A stretch of DNA of 64,000 nucleotides from Actinopolymorpha sp. NPDC004070 (GTDB taxonomy: Bacteria > Actinomycetota > Actinomycetes > Propionibacteriales > Actinopolymorphaceae): NCBI RefSeq assembly GCF_040610475.1, contig NZ_JBEXMJ010000015.1:62001-126000 (forward strand), in the 5' to 3' direction. Below the pieces are notes generated by a model. It saw only the letters and a list, made by a program, of their open reading frames with translations, did no database searches and was not told where the DNA came from. Below, piece by piece: positions 57,439 through 64,000 of this stretch; the first letter of the stretch is position 1, and each line of letters begins with the position of its first letter. Made by a program: the position numbers and the translations under genes.

Positions 57439-58451
57439 GAGCAGACCTGTCCCTTCCGGAGCGTGGCGAGGTTGGCGCGCATGACGTCGAGGTAGTCCTT
57501 GCCGGCCGACTCCGAGGTCAGCCCCTCCAGCGGGTCGAGGACCGCGCTGGCGGCCCCGGTCTCCCTGGCCACCGTCTTCGCCACCGCCGGGCTCACCAGC
57601 GTCTCGTGGTAGATCGTACGAACGTCGTGCCTGCGGGCGAACGTGGCGGCCGAGCTGAGCTCGGCGGGGGACGGCTCCTGCTCCGGTGACAGCCCGGTGA
57701 TGCCGAACTGCGTGAGCCCGTAGCGGTGGGCGAGGTATCCGAACGCGGCATGGCTGGTCACCAGGTCGCGGGTGCGGCAGGTCTTCAGGCCGGTCCGGAA
57801 CTCCCGATCCAGGGTGGTGAGGTCGGCGCGGAGCCTGGCAGCGTTCGCCCGGAACCCGTCGGCGTGGCCGGGGTCGACGGCGGCCAGCCGCCTGGCGAGG
57901 GCGTCGCCCACGGCGGCCAGCCGGAGCGGGTCGAGCCAGAAGTGCGGATCCTTGCCCGACGCGACGCTGTCGGCCTCCTCGCCGCCCTCGACGTTGTTGG
58001 AGTGGTCGGCGTGGTCAGCGTGGCCGCCATGCTCGGCGTGGTCGGACTCGCCTGCGGTCGGTGCGGGCAGGGTCAGCCTGGCGGCACCGGCGACGTCCAG
58101 GCCGTGGTCGCCGGCCTCCTGTTTCACCGCCGAGTCCACGGCCGGCTGGAGACCGCGCAGGTAGACCACGAGGTCGGCCTGACTCACCGTGCCCACCGCC
58201 CGCGGCGACAGCTCCAGGTCGTGCGGCTCGGCGCCCGGCTTGGTGAGGTTGACCACGTCCGCGGTGTCTCCGGCGACGCGCTCGGCGGCGTACTGCAACG
58301 GGTAGAACGCCGTCACCACGCTCAGTCGGTCGCCGCCGGTCCCCGATCCGGACTCCTGGCCGCACGCGGTGAGGAGGCTTCCGGCGCACAGGCCGGCGGT
58401 CACGGCGGCAACCGCGGCGAACCGCCGTGCGGCACCATGCCGCCGGATCAT
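57435..58451 (-). CDS. znuA: Zinc-binding lipoprotein (ZnuA)
   Basis: 338 residues from ATG 58451; ATG 58460 or TTG 58475 are possible, but the Zur-like box 58460-58474 overlaps the latter. Lipoprotein signal with LLTACGQ. Solute-binding metal family 9: VVTAFYPLQYAAERVAG, GAEPHDLELSPR, then a His-rich loop (HAEHGGHADHADHS), KDPHFWLDP, SHAAFGYLAHRYG and FGITGLSPEQEPSP. Delivers zinc to ZnuBC. First gene of the operon. Confidence 0.95.
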   Translation of the reverse strand: MIRRHGAARRFAAVAAVTAGLCAGSLLTACGQESGSGTGGDRLSVVTAFYPLQYAAERVAGDTADVVNLTKPGAEPHDLELSPRAVGTVSQADLVVYLRGLQPAVDSAVKQEAGDHGLDVAGAARLTLPAPTAGESDHAEHGGHADHADHSNNVEGGEEADSVASGKDPHFWLDPLRLAAVGDALARRLAAVDPGHADGFRANAARLRADLTTLDREFRTGLKTCRTRDLVTSHAAFGYLAHRYGLTQFGITGLSPEQEPSPAELSSAATFARRHDVRTIYHETLVSPAVAKTVARETGAASAVLDPLEGLTSESAGKDYLDVMRANLATLRKGQVCS

Positions 58452-58459
58452 GAAGAACA

Positions 58460-58474
58460 TGAGAACCATTTTCA
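58460..58474. promoter_or_regulatory. Zur-like box at znuA
   Basis: TGAGAACCATTTTCA (plus strand), an imperfect palindrome (TGA.AA...TT.TCA) close to the actinobacterial Zur box TGAAAATCATTTTCA. It lies 9 bases upstream of the chosen znuA ATG (58451), overlapping the upstream start candidates, a repressing position. Confidence 0.7.
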
Positions 58475-58656
58475 ACTAGCGGCCCGGTGCTGTCAACTCG
58501 CGGTTGCCCAGGGGAGCGATTGACGGGTCGCCGGAAGCCGGAAAGTCGCGGGAGTCGCGGAGGTCGCTCGGAAGCCGGGAAGTCGCGGAAGGGGTGTGCA
58601 GAGGTCGTCGCCGCAAGCTGACGTTGCGGTCGCGCGGTCGCCGGGGGAGGTCCGGG

Positions 58657-59064
58657 CTACGCGGCGATGATGCGTATCGCCAGCGCGGCGCCGCCGAGGG
58701 CGAGTGCGACCAGGCGGATCACCCGGCGGGAGCGGTCGCCCTCGTGCCAGGCGAGGTAGGTGAGCCAGGCCATCAGCGCCACGACGACGCCGAGACAGAC
58801 CGGTCCGTACGGCGCGGGCGTCAGCAGGCCCGCGACCAGCAGCGCCGCCAGGCCGATCGTCACCACCCAGCGCGGCATGCGGTGCAACCGGAGGATGACG
58901 GGGTAACTCAGGCGTTCGGCCGTACGGCGAAATCCGGTGGAGCCTGGCGAGCCTGACGAGCCCGAAGAACCCGGCGACCGTGACGGGCCCGGCGAGGCGG
59001 CCGAACTCGGACGACTGCGCGGCTCGCCGGGCTTCGGCTGCCTCGACTTCGGTCGGTCGGACAC
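58657..59064 (-). CDS. Small membrane protein, DUF6703-like
   Basis: 135 residues from GTG 59064, GAGGAG four bases before. A Ser/Pro/Gly/Lys N-terminus of about 45 residues, then ERLSYPVILRLHRMPRW and two hydrophobic helices (VVTIGLAALLVAGLL; LGVVVALMAWLTYLAW), then RVIRLVALALGGAALA. Looks like a family common in actinobacteria next to glyS; function unknown. Divergent from glyS. Confidence 0.7.
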   Translation of the reverse strand: MSDRPKSRQPKPGEPRSRPSSAASPGPSRSPGSSGSSGSPGSTGFRRTAERLSYPVILRLHRMPRWVVTIGLAALLVAGLLTPAPYGPVCLGVVVALMAWLTYLAWHEGDRSRRVIRLVALALGGAALAIRIIAA

Positions 59065-59236
59065 GACACTCCTCGGCTGGACCTCGACTGGACCGGGCCG
59101 ACGTCGATGCCGGCCGCCACTCGTTCTGACCGATCCTCTCACCGCGGCCGGGCGTAGGACACCGTGCATCGGGGCACACCGGTAGCCTGTGTCCTTCCCG
59201 CGTCCCCGCCGACACCCAGCCGGATGGAGTGCACAC

Positions 59237-60616
59237 GTGCCAGCCGATCGCCTCGACACCCTCGTCAGCCTCTGCAAGCGCCGCGGCTTCGTCTTCCCCT
59301 GCGGGGAGATCTACGGCGGCACGCGTTCGGCCTGGGACTACGGCCCGCTCGGAGTGGAGCTGAAGGAGAACCTCAAGCGCCAGTGGTGGCGGACGATGGT
59401 GCGCACCCGCGGAGACGTGGTGGGCCTGGACTCCTCGGTGATCCTGCCGCGGGCGGTGTGGGAGGCCTCCGGTCACGTCGAGGCGTTCGTCGACCCGCTG
59501 ACCGAGTGCCAGAGCTGCCATCGCAGGTTCCGGGCCGACCACCTGGAGGAGGCCTTCGCAGCGAAGCACGACCGGCCGCCCGCCGACATCAGCGAGCTCG
59601 GCTGCCCGGCCTGCGGCACCAAGGGCGCGCTCACCGAGCCGCGGTTGTTCAACGGCCTGCTGCGCACGCACCTCGGACCGGTGGAGAGCGCGGAGGGCAT
59701 GCACTTCCTGCGGCCGGAGACCGCACAGGGCATCTTCGTCAACTTCGCCCAGGTGATGGCCTCCGCGCGTCGCCGGCCGCCGTTCGGCATCGCGCAGATC
59801 GGCAAGAGCTTCCGCAACGAGATCACCCCCGGCAACTTCATCTTCCGCACCCGCGAGTTCGAGCAGATGGAGATGGAGTTCTTCGTCCGGCCGGGCACCG
59901 ACGAGGAGTGGCACGACTACTGGCTGGCCAACCGCTGGGAGTGGTACACCGACCTCGGCATCTCCCCGGACAACCTGCGCTTCTACGAACACCCCAAGGA
60001 GAAGCTCTCCCACTACTCCAAGCGCACCGTCGACATCGAGTACCGCTTCGGCTTCGGCGGCAAGGAGTTCGACGAGCTCGAGGGCGTGGCCAACCGCACC
60101 GACTTCGACCTCACCACACACGCCCGGGCCTCCGGTGCCGACCTGTCCTACTTCGACCAGGACAAGGGCGAGCGCTGGACGCCGTACGTCATCGAGCCGG
60201 CCGCCGGCGTGGGCCGGTCGATGGCGGCGTTCCTGCTGGACGCCTACACCGAGGACGAGGCGCCGAACGCCAAGGGGAAGCTCGAACGCCGCACCGTCCT
60301 GCGGCTGGACCGCCGCCTCGCTCCGGTGAAGGCGGCCGTGCTGCCGCTGTCCCGCAACGCCGACCTGTCACCGCAGGCACGCAGGCTCGCCGACCAGTTG
60401 CGCCAGTCGTGGAACGTCGAGTTCGACGACGCCGGCGCGATCGGGCGGAGGTACCGTCGGCAGGACGAAATCGGTACGCCGTACTGTGTGACGGTCGACT
60501 TCGAGACGTTGGAGGACCACTGCGTGACGGTACGTGAGCGCGACTCGATGACGCAGGAACGCGTCTCCCTCGACGGTGTGGAGGCCTACCTCGCGGCACG
60601 TCTGGTCGGCTGCTGA
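59237..60616 (+). CDS. glyS: Glycyl-tRNA synthetase (dimeric type)
   Basis: 459 residues from GTG 59237 (GGAG seven bases before). Class II motifs: [68 protein letters not shown] in parts, and motif 3 [14 protein letters not shown]; zinc-type cysteines CQSCHRR and CPACG; C-terminal anticodon domain [20 protein letters not shown]. Charges tRNA-Gly. Alpha-2 type as in actinobacteria. Confidence 0.97.
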   Translation: MPADRLDTLVSLCKRRGFVFPCGEIYGGTRSAWDYGPLGVELKENLKRQWWRTMVRTRGDVVGLDSSVILPRAVWEASGHVEAFVDPLTECQSCHRRFRADHLEEAFAAKHDRPPADISELGCPACGTKGALTEPRLFNGLLRTHLGPVESAEGMHFLRPETAQGIFVNFAQVMASARRRPPFGIAQIGKSFRNEITPGNFIFRTREFEQMEMEFFVRPGTDEEWHDYWLANRWEWYTDLGISPDNLRFYEHPKEKLSHYSKRTVDIEYRFGFGGKEFDELEGVANRTDFDLTTHARASGADLSYFDQDKGERWTPYVIEPAAGVGRSMAAFLLDAYTEDEAPNAKGKLERRTVLRLDRRLAPVKAAVLPLSRNADLSPQARRLADQLRQSWNVEFDDAGAIGRRYRRQDEIGTPYCVTVDFETLEDHCVTVRERDSMTQERVSLDGVEAYLAARLVGC

Positions 60617-60674
60617 CCGTCCCCTCCGGTCCACCTGCCCCGAGCCCCTGCCCCGTTCCCTCCTCCCTGGTGTC

Positions 60675-61538
60675 ATGACACGACTAACCAACCTCTCCCA
60701 GCCGCGCTCGTCGTCCGGTCGGCCGTCCTGGCGGTCGTCCCGGCTGCCTCGGTCGTCCCGGTGGCGCCGGCCGCTCGGGCTCGCCGGAGTCCTCAGGCTC
60801 CTCCGGGTCGGCGGGCTGGCCGGGCTGGCCCTCGGCGTCACCGTCGGGTGCGGCCCGCTCGACGCCCTGACGAACGCGACCGGCTCCACGGACTCACGCA
60901 CACCCGAGCCGAGGTCGACCGCCCAGCGCGGCGACACCTCCCTGCGCAAGCTCACCAGCGCGACCGACACACCCAAGCCGACTCCCACGAGGACGCCCAC
61001 CCCGACGCCGACGGTCACGCTCACCCCGCTGCCGCGGCCGACGAGCACCTACCCGGCGCCGAAGCTGCCCCCGCCGCCGAAGGACGAGGCGCCGGAGCTG
61101 GAGCGGATCAAGTACAAGCTGGAGACGGTCGTGTGGGCCTCGGCCGGCGAGGTGGACCAGAAGGGCACGAGGTCCAGCTGCTCGAAGTCCGAGAACGACA
61201 TCATCGCGCTCGGCACGTACAAGTTCACCTGCGACGTGAAGCTGGACGACGTGCAGACCAGGTTCGCGATCACCGCCACGGTGAAGCGGTCGGAGGTCAA
61301 CTGGGGCTGGTCGGCGGCCAAGCTGCCGGTGGCGGAGAAGAAGGCGGTGTACGAGGCGACCCGGCAGGCGTTCCGGCCGGCCCGGGTGACCTGTGACGTC
61401 ACCGACCTGGAAGCCGTCGAGGTCGGCACGCGTACCGGCCTGACCTGCTGGGTCACCGACGTCTACAACGAGAACGTCACCTACCACGGCAAGCTCCTGC
61501 CCAACGGCGCCCTCGCGTTCCAACCGGACGGCTCATGA
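60675..61538 (+). CDS. Lipoprotein with Pro/Thr-rich linker and DUF4333-like domain
   Basis: 287 residues from ATG 60675. The N-terminus has a basic Ser/Arg stretch, a hydrophobic segment and a lipobox (ALGVTVGCGP). A long Thr/Pro-rich linker (about 75-135, KPTPTRTPTPTPTVTLTP) follows. The C-terminal domain has SSCSKSENDIIALGTYKFTC and VTCDVTDLEAVEVGTRTGLT, resembling DUF4333 duplicated. Role unknown. Its stop overlaps the dusB ATG. Confidence 0.75.
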   Translation: MTRLTNLSQPRSSSGRPSWRSSRLPRSSRWRRPLGLAGVLRLLRVGGLAGLALGVTVGCGPLDALTNATGSTDSRTPEPRSTAQRGDTSLRKLTSATDTPKPTPTRTPTPTPTVTLTPLPRPTSTYPAPKLPPPPKDEAPELERIKYKLETVVWASAGEVDQKGTRSSCSKSENDIIALGTYKFTCDVKLDDVQTRFAITATVKRSEVNWGWSAAKLPVAEKKAVYEATRQAFRPARVTCDVTDLEAVEVGTRTGLTCWVTDVYNENVTYHGKLLPNGALAFQPDGS

Positions 61539-62818
61539 CCGCCGCGCCCGTCTCTCATCCGGCGCCGCCGCCGGAGTCGCGCCCGGAGTCGCGTTCCGCG
61601 TCGGCTTCGGAGCCGCACGACGTCCCGAGCGGGTTCCGGCTCGGCTCGTCGACGGTCAGCCCGCCGGTCGTCCTCGCCCCGATGGCGGGGGTGACCAACG
61701 CGGCGTACCGCACGCTGTGCCGCGAGCAGGGCCAGGCGTACGTGCCCGACGCGGGATCTGCCCCGTCACCCGACGCGCCGACGGGCGGGGAACAACCGCT
61801 GGCCGGGGTGTACGTCTGCGAGATGATCACCTCCCGCGGCCTCGCCGAGGGCGACGAGACGACGAAGCGGATGCTGGTGTTCGACCCGGGCGAGACGGTC
61901 CGGTCGGTCCAGCTGTACGGCGTGGACCCCACCTACATCGGCCGGGCGACCGAGATCCTCTGCGGCGACTACGGCGTGGGGCACGTCGACCTGAACTTCG
62001 GCTGCCCGGTGCCCAAGGTCACCCGGCGCGGCGGGGGAGCGGTGCTGCCCTGGAAGCGCAACCTGCTCGGCGCGATCCTGCGTTCGGCGGTCGCGGCGGC
62101 CGCGCCGTACGGCGTCCCGGTGACGATGAAGACCCGCAAGGGCATCGACGAGGACCACCTGACCTTCCTGGAGGCCGGGCGGATCGCGCAGGACAGCGGC
62201 TGTGCGGCCATCGCGCTGCACGGGCGGACCGCCGCCCAGCACTACAGCGGCCAGGCCGACTGGGACTCCATCGCCGCGCTCGCGGGGGCGGTCGACATCC
62301 CGGTGCTCGGCAACGGCGACATCTGGGAGGCCGAGGACGCGGTACGCATGGTCCGCGAGACCGGGTGCTCCGGTGTCGTCGTCGGCCGCGGGTGCCTGGG
62401 CCGGCCGTGGCTGTTCCGCGACCTGGCGGCCGCGTTCGGTGGGCTGCCGGCACCGGCGCTGCCCGGGCTCGGCGAGGTGGCCGCGATGATGCGCCGGCAC
62501 GCCGAACTCCTCGCGGGGTACGTCGGGGAGGAGCGCGGCTGCCGGGAGTTCCGCAAGCACGTTTCGTGGTACCTCAAGGGGTTCTCCGTCCGGCAGCAGG
62601 TCCGCCGGGACCTCGGCCTGGTGTCCGACCTCGCCGGGCTGGACGCCCTGGTCGCCGAGCTCGACCACGACCAGCCGTTCCCGGTCGCCGAGCTGGGCCT
62701 GGCCCGCGGCCGGCAGGGCAGCCCGCGGTCGGTCACCATGCCGGAGGGATGGCTGGACGACCGCGACGGGCTGGGGGAGGACCTGGCCGGCGCCGAGCTC
62801 GGCGTCTCCGGCGGCTGA
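61535..62818 (+). CDS. dusB: tRNA-dihydrouridine synthase DusB
   Basis: 427 residues. FMN TIM-barrel motifs: VVLAPMAGVTNAAYRTLCRE, VQLYGVDP, VDLNFGCPVPKVTRRGGGA (catalytic Cys in NFGCP), HGRTAAQHYSGQADW, PVLGNGDIW, GVVVGRGCLGRPWLF. It reduces uridines in tRNA D-loops. The C-terminus is longer than E. coli DusB, as in relatives. ATGA overlap with the lipoprotein gene. Confidence 0.95.
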   Translation: MTAAPVSHPAPPPESRPESRSASASEPHDVPSGFRLGSSTVSPPVVLAPMAGVTNAAYRTLCREQGQAYVPDAGSAPSPDAPTGGEQPLAGVYVCEMITSRGLAEGDETTKRMLVFDPGETVRSVQLYGVDPTYIGRATEILCGDYGVGHVDLNFGCPVPKVTRRGGGAVLPWKRNLLGAILRSAVAAAAPYGVPVTMKTRKGIDEDHLTFLEAGRIAQDSGCAAIALHGRTAAQHYSGQADWDSIAALAGAVDIPVLGNGDIWEAEDAVRMVRETGCSGVVVGRGCLGRPWLFRDLAAAFGGLPAPALPGLGEVAAMMRRHAELLAGYVGEERGCREFRKHVSWYLKGFSVRQQVRRDLGLVSDLAGLDALVAELDHDQPFPVAELGLARGRQGSPRSVTMPEGWLDDRDGLGEDLAGAELGVSGG

Positions 62819-62857
62819 CACGGCTGACAGTTGTCCGGTGGGGGTACGGTCGGGATC

Positions 62858-63658
62858 ATGGCTGAGCGTGAGGACCACGGGCTGTTCGGCCCCGGCTCGG
62901 TCACCTGGCGGGTGCACGGCGAGCACGTCATGTGGGTGGCGGGCGTCCGCGCGCTCTACCTGCAGGCGCTGTATCCGCGGGTCATGCGGGGCACCTTCCA
63001 GAACTCCGCGCTGTTCGACCGGAAGAAGGCCTGGGCGCGGTTCCTGCGTACGACCGACTTCGTGGCGATGCGCACCTACGGCACCAAGGCGCAGGTGAAG
63101 GAGGCCGGCCGGCGGGTCCGGGCCATCCACGCCGGCCTCACCGGCTACGACCCCGACACCGACGAGACGTTCCGGCTGGACGAGCCGGAGGGCCTGCTGT
63201 GGGTGCACTGCGGGGAGATCGACTCCTACGTCGACGTGGCCCGCAGGTCCGGCATCCTGGGCAGCGACAAGGAGGCCGACGCCTACGTAGCGGAGAGCAG
63301 GCGGGCCGCCGAGGTGGTCGGGATCCGGCGCTCCGACGCCCCCGCCTCGCGGGCCGACCTCGCCGACTATTTCGCCATGATGCGACCGAAACTGTACCTG
63401 TGCGACGAAGCCCGCCAGGGCGTGCTGAACTCGTTCAACCCGCCGTTTCCGTTCCGGCTGGCGCCGCTGCGGCTGGTGGTGCCCTCGCTCAACACGCTCG
63501 CCTTCATGGCGCTGCCGCGCTGGGCCCGCCGCATCTTCGGTGTACCCACGCTGCCCACCACCGAGCTGTCCGTCACCCTCAGCCTGCGGGCGGCCCGCCA
63601 GGCCACCTCGGTGCTGCCACCTGCGCCGCTCCCCGCGGCCGTGGCCGGCGCGGCGTAG
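62858..63658 (+). CDS. DUF2236 (MpaB-like oxygenase) family protein
   Basis: 266 residues. DUF2236 landmarks: GPGSVTWRVHGEHVMWVAGVR, ALYPRVMRGTFQNSALF, RVRAIHAGLTGYDPDT, LLWVHCGEIDSYVD; His residues are candidates for heme or iron ligands as in latex-clearing and MpaB proteins. TACGGT (62845-62850) lies just before the ATG with no Shine-Dalgarno, so the message may be leaderless. Substrate unknown. Confidence 0.85.
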   Translation: MAEREDHGLFGPGSVTWRVHGEHVMWVAGVRALYLQALYPRVMRGTFQNSALFDRKKAWARFLRTTDFVAMRTYGTKAQVKEAGRRVRAIHAGLTGYDPDTDETFRLDEPEGLLWVHCGEIDSYVDVARRSGILGSDKEADAYVAESRRAAEVVGIRRSDAPASRADLADYFAMMRPKLYLCDEARQGVLNSFNPPFPFRLAPLRLVVPSLNTLAFMALPRWARRIFGVPTLPTTELSVTLSLRAARQATSVLPPAPLPAAVAGAA

Positions 63659-63753
63659 GGCCCGCTCACTTTCCCGCCTGATTCACAGAACACGCCCTAC
63701 GCTCGAAGCCGGGGTGCCGCACGGAGAGCGGCCGCCGCCGGGGGTGAGCTGCC

Positions 63754-64000
63754 ATGCTGGTGTACGGATTTTCCCAGGGAAACAAGGACATGCGGGACCT
63801 GCTCGGCGGGAAGGGTGCGAACCTCGCCGAGATGACCAACCTCGGCCTTCCGGTCCCGCCGGGGTTCACCATCACCACCGAGGCCTGTCGTACCTACCTC
63901 GAGACCAGGCAGGAGCCGCCCGGGCTGCACGACGAGGTCAGCGGGCACCTGGCGCACGTCGAGTCCACGCGGGGCATGCGGCTGGGCGATCCCGGCGACC
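63754..64000 (+). CDS. ppdK: Pyruvate, phosphate dikinase, N-terminal part
   Basis: The frame from ATG 63754 runs off the window after 82 codons: MLVYGFSQGNKDMRDLLGGK, GANLAEMTNLGLPVPPGFTI, TTEACRTYL. GGKGANLAEMTNLGLPVPPGF is the PPDK/PEP-synthase ATP-grasp signature; given here in pieces. It interconverts pyruvate, ATP and phosphate with PEP, AMP and pyrophosphate. GGGGGTGAG acts as ribosome-binding site. Confidence 0.93.
   Translation, partial: MLVYGFSQGNKDMRDLLGGKGANLAEMTNLGLPVPPGFTITTEACRTYLETRQEPPGLHDEVSGHLAHVESTRGMRLGDPGD

Overview
The window is a very GC-rich stretch of an actinobacterial chromosome. The evidence is the strong G/C bias at third codon positions, the frequent GTG starts, the DUF397/XRE pair, DUF3097, and the gene order leuS-degV-comEA-comEC-holA-rpsT-lepA-hemW-DUF3097-hrcA-dnaJ-HIT-phoH-ybeY-cnnM-era-leuA-recO-uppS-zur-znu-glyS-dusB-ppdK. 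That order resembles the conserved housekeeping backbone of Streptomyces and relatives. The genus cannot be fixed from sequence alone; a member of Propionibacteriales or a neighbouring order is an inference. No IS element, prophage, CRISPR array, rRNA or tRNA gene was seen.

Layout. 1-1.2 kb: the 5' part of a SARP/BTAD regulator (minus strand) diverges from a small secreted Cys-rich protein; five 11-bp-phased heptamers lie between them. 1.3-11.2 kb: a leucine-codon leader peptide and terminator precede a leucyl-tRNA synthetase that lacks its CP1 editing domain; then DegV, an APH-like kinase, ComEA, ComEC, HolA and ribosomal protein S20. 11.3-17.2 kb: two ABC ATPase/permease pairs, another APH-like kinase and a probable beta-propeller protein, all on minus. 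17.4-31.8 kb: LepA, acyl-CoA synthetase, HemW, DUF4870, DUF3097, a metallo-beta-lactamase-fold protein, CIRCE-controlled HrcA/DnaJ, HIT, PhoH, YbeY and a CNNM/CBS protein. 31.9-36.8 kb: an accessory block with a VOC protein/MarR pair, an SDR, XRE-DUF397 and several small proteins, including an easily missed 40-residue one. 37-44 kb: a CDA-like protein, Era, a UvrA-like ATPase without a UvrB-binding module, a double GNAT, and LeuA behind a second LLL leader peptide. 44-52 kb: a sugar-type block (LacI-ThuA-Gfo/Idh; nitroreductase; LacI-orphan peptide/sugar-binding lipoprotein). 52-64 kb: a HesB-like protein, CPBP, RecO, UppS, Zur, ZnuBCA, a small membrane protein, GlyRS, a lipoprotein, DusB, a DUF2236 protein and the start of PPDK.

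How the genes work together. Leucine supply and charging appear co-regulated, because both leuS and leuA follow short leader ORFs with three consecutive Leu codons. Zinc homeostasis is clustered (zur-znuB-znuC-znuA with a Zur-like box at znuA); ZnuA, ZnuB and the RecO encoded nearby all carry His-rich segments. HrcA, CIRCE and DnaJ form a heat-shock unit. Short tandem repeats, each with its own sequence and period (10-24 bp), sit at or just after stop codons at about ten places.

Most notable: the CP1-less LeuRS in the housekeeping position with an altered signature motif; the SARP-type operator array; a 21-bp-phased array of palindromes between convergent genes; the His-rich RecO tail; and probable non-AUG/GUG/UUG starts for zur (CTG) and a lacI gene (ATC).
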